64,000 nt of DNA from contig CM030367.1 of the NCBI GenBank assembly GCA_017893485.1, positions 140,571,089-140,635,088 of the forward strand, read 5' to 3'. This document shows positions 58,378-64,000 of the stretch, piece by piece. The notes beneath the pieces were generated by a model. It was not told where the DNA came from and made no database searches. It saw only the letters and a program-made list of their open reading frames with translations. Both the position numbers and the translations under genes were made by a program. This DNA comes from Hemerocallis citrina. Its lineage: Eukaryota > Streptophyta > Magnoliopsida > Asparagales > Asphodelaceae. Position 1 is the stretch's first letter, and each line of letters starts with the position of its first letter.

Positions 58378-59880
58378 TTCTACTCTGCTTGTCAGAATTT
58401 AACCCGAGATGTCAATTCGGAAAGGGGAGAGTCTCTACTACAACTCCCTAGTTGGTCCGAACCTCAGATTCAACCAGTAGGATACTCTAAAACATCAAAG
58501 AAGCAAAATAGCAAGTTTCCAGTGCAATCTGGCTACTGCCGCTTATCGAAATTTAACCCGAGAGGTCCATTCGGAAAGGGGAGAGTCTCTACTACAACTC
58601 CCTAGTTGGTCGGCTCCTCAGATTCACCAAGTAAGGCACTCTAAAACATCAAAGAAGCAAAACAGTAAGTTTCCAGTCCAATCTGGCTGCTGTGTTTTGT
58701 AAAAAGCATAACTCCTACTCTGCTTGTCGGAATTTAACCTGAGAGGTCAATTCAGAAAGGAGAAAGTCTCTACTACAACTCCCTAGTTGATCGGCTCCTC
58801 AGATTCATTAAGTAAGGCACTCTAAAACATCAAAGAAGCAAAACAGCAAGTTTCCAGTGCTGTTGTGTTTTGTAAAAAGCATAACTCCTACTCCGCTTGT
58901 CAGGATTTAACCTGAAAGGTCAATTCGGAAAGGGGAGAGTCTCTACTACAACTCCCTAGTTGGTCGGCCCCTCAGATTCACCAAGTAAGGCACTCTAAAA
59001 CATCAAAGAAGCAAAACAGCAAGTTTCTAGTCCAATCTGGCTGCTGTGTTTTGTAAAAAGCATAACTCCTACTCCGCTTGTGGGAATTTAACCCGAAAGG
59101 TCAATTTGGAAAGGGGAGAGTCTCTACTAAAACTCCCTAGTTTGCCGGCTCCTCAGATTCACCAAGTAAGGCACTCTAAAACATCAAAGAAGCAAAACAA
59201 GTTTCCAGTCCAATCTGGCTGTTGTGTTTTGTAAAAAGCATAACTCCTACTCCGCTTGTCGGAATTTAACTCGAGAGGTCAATTCGGAAAGGGGAGAGTC
59301 TCTACTACAACTCCCTAGTTGCTAGGATCCTCAGGTTCACCGAGTAAGGCACTCTAAAACATCAAGGAAGCAAAACAGCAAGTTTCCAGTCCAATCTGGC
59401 CGCTGTGTTTTGTAAAAAGCATAACTCCTACTCTGCTTGTCGGAATTTAACTTGAAAGGTCAATTCGGAAAGGGGAGAGTCTCTAATAAAACTCTTTAGT
59501 TGGTCGACTCCTCAAATTCATCCAGTAAGAGGCTCAAAAATGACAACCAAACAGAACAATGAGCTTCTCAGCCAAACTCGCTGTCCTGATTTGCAACGGC
59601 CATAACTTTTGCATATCTTATCGGAATCTAACCCGAGAGACCAATCTGGAAAAGGGATAACGTCTACTAAAACTCTCTAGTTGGTTTCCTCCTCAGATTC
59701 TACAAGTAAGACACTAAAAAATAACAAAGAAGCAAAACAGTGAGTGCTTCAGCCAAAGCTGACTGCGTTGTTTTGTAAAGGCCATAACTTTTGCGTCTCT
59801 TATCGGAATTTAACCCGAGAGGTCAATTTGGAAAGAAGAGAACGTCTACTACAGCTTCCTAGTTGTACCAAACCTCAAAT
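58378..59880. repeat. ~170-bp tandem repeats in D, part 2
   Basis: About nine units with ATAACTCCTACTCTGCTTGT, GGAATTTAACCCGAGAGGTC, GGGGAGAGTCTCTACTAC and CTCCTCAGATTCACCAAGTA. Diverged from part 1 but clearly the same repeat; units here are more alike. Confidence 0.9.
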
Positions 59881-60208
59881 TCCACAAGAAAACCCAAGTT
59901 CTAGTCCCAAAGCTACTGCGATGCTAACCCCAAAACAGTGAGCTCACTGTTTTGACTTGAGACTCATTGTTTTGGGGGAAACGCTCGTTTCACTCATCAA
60001 AATGACTCCGAAAAATCTATAAAATTTACAACATGCTAATAACACCTAGGAGAACCTCCCACATAAATTTCAGGTCACAATTCCACCTTTAACCTAGTTA
60101 AATGAAATCAACCCTACAACAACCAAAACCGAATCTTTATGGTTCTAATTTGTGTTCTACCACTTCAAACTTTGCATACACTTTATTCTAACCCATATAC
60201 ACATGAAA
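59881..60208. other. D LTR body, non-repetitive part
   Basis: Between the tandem repeats and the leader-like region of D. No gene or repeat seen. Confidence 0.5.
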
Positions 60209-60622
60209 TTAGTTTAATACTACAATATACAACCATAATAGCCCTAAAATAACTAAAAATACATGAGATGAGAAACCCCCACCTTTGTTTCTAAGTAGGA
60301 TGAACTTGCTTTTGCCTCCTCCTCCTTGCTCCTTATTCTTGCTCCTCAAGAACTCAAGAACTCCTCTTGCAAATGAAACCCATGAAAACCCTAACCCCTC
60401 TTTTGATTTTGATCTCACTTTTCTTTTCTTTCTCACTCTTTTTCTTAAACAAAAACCAAGCAAAGAAGAGAAAGAGATTGAAGAGATGAGATGAGATGAG
60501 AAGGGAATTACACACAAAACAATGGAACATTTTCTAAACCTAGGGTAAAATGAGGCCGAAAATGGGAATAGAGGGGAGGGGGGGGGGAGGTGGCGGGGAG
60601 GGGGGGGGGGAGCTTGGGGTAT

Positions 60623-60629
60623 TTTTATA
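60623..60629 (-). promoter_or_regulatory. TATA box of D
   Basis: The minus strand reads CTTATAAAAATACCCC, upstream of a CT-rich leader; a G-rich tract on the plus strand (60570-60610) marks the spot. Confidence 0.55.
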
Positions 60630-60699
60630 AGAAGAGGTGAGATGGTTTGTGGATGGGAAGAGAACACATGTCTCATTTGTTTGTGGCTCAAAAAAATTC

Positions 60700-61312
60700 A
60701 TGTTTCATTTGCAAATAAACATTACAATCAAACCCTAATCCATCCTAACCCTCCATCTCATCATGATGGATCAAAAATAAAATATAATTTCCCAAATCAC
60801 ATACTACATGATTTGTACAATCGCCCGAAATCGACACGATTCAAATCCGTGCATATATCTGAATATACAGATATTTTTCATTCGTGAAAACGAACAAATC
60901 AGTATAAAAATAATTTAATTTCGAGAAATAAAAATAAAATAATTTTATTACTGGCTCGAAAGATTACAGTATCAATTTGATACAAAACAATCGTATATCG
61001 ACTGGTGTATATACATATATAATGTTTATTAGCAAAACCGGGTGATATCCACCAAAAATATTTCAATTCTGGAAATAGAATTAAAATAATAATTTTTAAT
61101 ATCTGCCTGGTATTTTCCAGATATTTTTCTCAAAAACGCATTTTTCAAGTTTTTGTACAAGTGTACAAAACTGATACAATACCTGTATATACTTACTAGT
61201 ATATATGTTTAGGTAACTTTTTATTTGAAAAAAACCAAGTAATTTCAATAAAAATATTTTTACTTTTAAAAATAATAATTATATAAATATAATATATGTC
61301 CGAGATATTACA
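60700..61312. other. D LTR upstream (U3-like) part
   Basis: AT-rich with repeated words such as TGTATATAC and AATTTCAATA. Non-coding. Confidence 0.5.
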
Positions 61313-62929
61313 CCCGGACCTGGCGCTTCTCGCTCAGTCGTAACTGACTTACAGCGCTTTATCCAAATCGGCAGGCCAGTCGAACCGGGGGAGGGGCCAC
61401 TTCCAACTCGGTCGAGAACCATGGTAGGCAGCCGATCCCAGAATGGAAGTCGGGACACAGCTGCTTGCCCCGAAGACCTCAACCATCGCGTGACCCGGTG
61501 GGACAAGCCCTAGTTACGAGGGTCGAGTTTCAGAATTTTAGGGACGAGGTCCTACAGGGAATCCGAGGCGATCCTAGGACCGAGGCGCACAACGACTCCA
61601 TCCATCTGCCAGAGGCCCAGGGCGGAGAATCCCACGGCTCGACCATCCCTCTTGAACAGGAAGACACCGTCCTGTAATGCCTCCGAGAGATGGAGAACCG
61701 ACTCGCCCATCTCGGCGAGGGCGGACCGATGCCCGGCCATGGTTATTGCCCGACCCGACCCCCATTTTCCACTCAAATCTTGGAAGCCGAAATCCCTAGA
61801 AATTTTAGGCTCCTCATATTCGAGACATACAATGGCGAGGGTGATCCTGCTGATCACATGGAGGGGTTTAAAACCCTCATGATAATTCACAGCACTTCAG
61901 ACCCCCTCCTATGCCGCGATTTCCATGCCACCCTACGTGGTCGGGCTCAGTCTTGGTTCTCGAGGCTCCCCCCGGCTCAGTCTTCTCATTTGACCAGTTG
62001 AAAGCGAACTTCCTAGCCCACTTCGTGACCAGCAGAAAGGTCGAGAAGACGAGCGCGTCCCTTCTGGACCTCAGACAAAAGGAAAGGGGGTCACTCCGCG
62101 AATTCGTGCGGAGGTTCACTGCCGAGGCGATGTCTGTTTCCTATCTCGATGCGAGTGTGGCTTCGGCATATTTCGAACACAACGTTCAGCACCCTCAACT
62201 TAAGGCTTCCCTGGCCAAAAAACAACCCGTCGACTTCCCCAACCTGCTCAACAGGGTCGAGAAGTACATTCAGGCAGAAGAGGCCTTAAACCCTGAGGGC
62301 ACCAAAGAAGCCACTGCTAGGGGAAAGCAGAAGGCAGACGATATCGAGCCTGTCAAGAAGGTCACGAAAAAGGCCACCGGCCTCAAAAGAATTCCACCGG
62401 TTCCCAGATTTGAGAGGTATACACCGCTGACACAGAACGTGCCGGCAATACTGATGGAGATCGAGGATAAAGTGATCGTTCGACTCCCTCCCTGACCAAG
62501 TAACAATAAGAAGCAGGACCAGAGGTTCTACTACCGCTTCCATCGAGATAATGGGCACGAGATGGAAAACTGTCGGGCCCTCAAAGACAAGATCGAGGCC
62601 CTCATCCAACGTGGGTACCTAAGGGAGTTCACCCAGGATAACCCAAGAGGTCCGAAGGATATGGGGAATCCGAGGCCTTTGCCTCCCCCTCGAACGATCA
62701 ACCGGCAACCCGTGCGGGACCCCGAGACCGAGGAAATCGGAGGGCAGGCCATCCTACACTGCGTCCGTGGTGGACTCATGGGAGGGGAATCCAACACTTC
62801 CCGTAAGGCCTCCGAGAGGCTAACTCCGTTCGAGACCATCCCTCCCCCCAGATTCAACAATGACCGGTCTCCTTCTCTAGAGAAGACCTGGAGGGAGTCC
62901 GGTTCCCGCACTGCGATGCCCTCGTCATC

Positions 62930-63094
62930 AGTCTCGTCATGGCAAATTTCGAAGTCCGCCGAATTCTCGTGGACAATGAAAGCTCAGTCAACATCCTCTT
63001 TTTAGAAGCATTTGAGAACCTCAAACTCCCTCGAGACAAGCTAAAGTCATCTGGGTACACCCTGCACTGGTTCTCGGGCGTCCCGGTGCAAATC
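62930..63094 (+). pseudogene. Protease start of element C, truncated
   Basis: MANFEVRRILVDNESSVNIL: the catalytic Asp is kept and Gly is changed to Glu. It is cut off at GVPVQI where non-Tat, TA-rich DNA begins. Confidence 0.75.
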
Positions 63095-63165
63095 GATTTG
63101 ATCGTGACTATAATACACCAGATAATATAATATTTTGTATATATATATATACAGAATATATATAT

Positions 63166-63301
63166 ATATATGGGAAATGCTTCACTGAAAATGCAAATGT
63201 TGTAAAAACACGTGAAAACCACCTAGGCCGTTGTTGGAAACAACGGCCTAGGCTTGTTTTCACGTTTTCCACGCTACAGCACGTTTTCACTGGAGCATTT
63301 C

Positions 63302-63305
<4 letters not shown>
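63166..63305. mobile_element. (TA)n-bounded palindromic element with CCGTTGTT core
   Basis: Edges GGGAAATGCTTCACTGAAAA and GTTTTCACTGGAGCATTTCC pair with each other. The centre pairs CCTAGGCCGTTGTT with AACAACGGCCTAGG around GGA. A relative of 26842-27143. TA tracts on both sides. Confidence 0.8.

Positions 63306-63358
<53 letters not shown>
63306..63358. repeat. (TA)n microsatellite
   Basis: Pure TA tract of about 50 bp. Confidence 0.95.
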
Positions 63359-63360
<2 letters not shown>

Positions 63361-64000
63361 GGTGTTTGCTTGGTTATATATATATGAATGATGGAGTGCG
63401 TTATGCTTGTGGGGCGGTTCGTGTGAGTGGTTACGTTCTAGATGATGCATGAGAATGAGACGGACCGATACTAGTATATACACTAGTTTTAAGTGCGGTA
63501 CATATGCAAATATGTAATTTTATGGTGCTACAATGGATATTCTTTGCATGCACTCAAACCTAACCTCTCATCTCTCATCTAAAGCTTGATCAAGACCCAA
63601 AACTTCAGCCAATGCCTTGTCTCAAAAACAAGGGGCTAGAACCATGGTTTGGGGCAAAAACCACCTTTCCACCTCACCCTACCTCCTACCATTATATTGG
63701 CCGGCCTTCCCCCCTCTTTCCCTCACACCTCTCTTGATAAAACCCCTCCTTTCCCACCTATTGAGCTTCGGAAATTTAGAAAAGAAAAAGAAAGAAAGGA
63801 GAGAGTGAAAGGAGCAAGAAAGAATGAGCATTCTCAAGCTTTGGAGGAGGAAGCTCAAGACACACCCCATCTTCTCAAGCCAACCAAAGGTGGGGAGTTC
63901 TCTGAACTTTTTCTTGTTCATTCCTTATTATTTACTTGCATGCAATGAGTATAGTAGTTGAGGATGGTTGATTTAAGAGTAGATTATTAGAATCTGGAAA
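63359..64000 (+). other. Possible LTR promoter/leader fragment
   Basis: Layout resembles the promoter-leader parts of D and E: CTTGATAAAACCCCTCC (63733) followed by a purine-rich leader (AAGAAAAAGAAAGAAAGGAG). No LTR tip or duplication is visible before the window ends, and no coding exon is recognised. Confidence 0.35.

Larger units (their letters stand above)
51207..61312 (-). mobile_element. Element D: very long solo LTR, minus orientation
   Basis: Perfect 5-bp duplication CCCGG (51202-51206 and 61313-61317). On the minus strand it starts TGTAATATCTCGG and ends ATCAGGGCGTTACA. Without nested E it is about 6.3 kb. I see no primer site, polypurine tract or pol sequence. It has a TATA box (TTATAAAAATACCCC on -, 60623-60629), a leader-like region and, near its 3' end, an AATAAAAAG-type polyadenylation region alignable with E's end. 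A solo LTR of a Tekay/Del-type Ty3/gypsy family fits best; the tandem repeats account for much of its length. Confidence 0.7.
51084..62910 (+). pseudogene. gag: gag of element C (split and broken)
   Basis: The head starts MAPKARRAVTSGHRSDPP at 51084 and breaks at 51206 (D inserted); it resumes at 61318. The Gag domain (FRLLIFETYNGEGDPADHME, FLAHFVTSRKVEKTSASLL) has a frameshift near 61970. A TGA at 62493-62495 (RLPP*PSNN) stands where element A has CGA. The zinc-knuckle-like FHRDNGHEMENC and linker GGLMGGESNTSRKA follow. Otherwise better preserved than A. Confidence 0.85.
50502..63094 (+). mobile_element. Element C: Tat-like Ty3/gypsy element, 5' half
   Basis: LTR, primer site, gag and start of protease are present. 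At 51206/61318 it is split by element D, whose CCCGG duplication shows both halves were contiguous. Homology stops at about 63094 inside the protease (GVPVQID); pol, antisense genes and 3' LTR are missing or lie beyond the window. LTR tips (TGATATGG/ACATCA) and gag are closer to element A than to B. Confidence 0.75.

Noticed and set aside
51207..61312. Element D as a full-length retrotransposon
   Set aside because: No pol homology, primer site or polypurine tract found, and the two ends are LTR start and LTR end rather than two LTR copies.

Overview
The window looks like nuclear DNA of a flowering plant, probably a eudicot with a large, repeat-rich genome. Evidence: GT-AG introns in ordinary genes, a plant-specific DUF1218 gene, Tat/Retand-type Ty3/gypsy elements with antisense genes, FAR1-type and plant-mobile-domain sequences, and many long (TA)n tracts. 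I see no rRNA or tRNA gene and no prokaryotic signal. Only two features look like host genes: the last exon of a CxxC/CxxC zinc-binding protein (1053-1275, +) and, converging on it, a three-exon DUF1218 (MODIFYING WALL LIGNIN-like) membrane-protein gene (5634 to 1673, -). The second intron of that gene holds a 2.08 kb Mutator-like element with a 9-bp target duplication and a small Helitron.

From about 6.2 kb the window is nested mobile DNA. At 6.2-7.5 kb lie Helitron ends and palindromic elements bounded by (TA)n. Element A (from 7537) is an old Tat/Retand-like retrotransposon: LTR, gag, protease, reverse transcriptase, two RNases H and integrase on +, then tandem repeats and a spliced antisense gene pair on -. 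It is split by a tandem array of small LTR elements with a tRNA-iMet-type primer site (16272-20452, duplication CTTCT, itself hit by a PIF/Harbinger-like element). A second element of that family sits at 23370 (duplication CGGTG). The distal part of A, with its 3' LTR, is inverted; both junctions are (TA)n tracts (about 24.5 and 26.5 kb).

From 26.6 to 27.6 kb is a cluster of (TA)n-bounded palindromes. From 27.69 to 49.45 kb is a candidate large Mutator-like unit: three long palindromic repeats at each end, a broken plant-mobile-domain gene (+) on the left, a broken FAR1/MULE-transposase-like gene (-) on the right, and hairpin arrays plus telomere-like sequence between them. Element B (34451-45728, duplication ATACA) is a young Tat/Retand-like retrotransposon inserted 17 bp past the stop codon of the FAR1-like gene. 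By hand count its LTRs differ at 8 positions plus one indel, yet it lacks gag and carries several inactivating lesions.

From 50.5 kb to the end is element C (Tat-like, 5' half only). It is interrupted by D (51207-61312, duplication CCCGG), which looks like a very long minus-strand solo LTR, itself hit by solo LTR E (54613-58372, duplication ATAAC). The recurring oddity is palindromes whose core is CCGTTGTT..AACAACGG or close variants, found in several otherwise different repeats.
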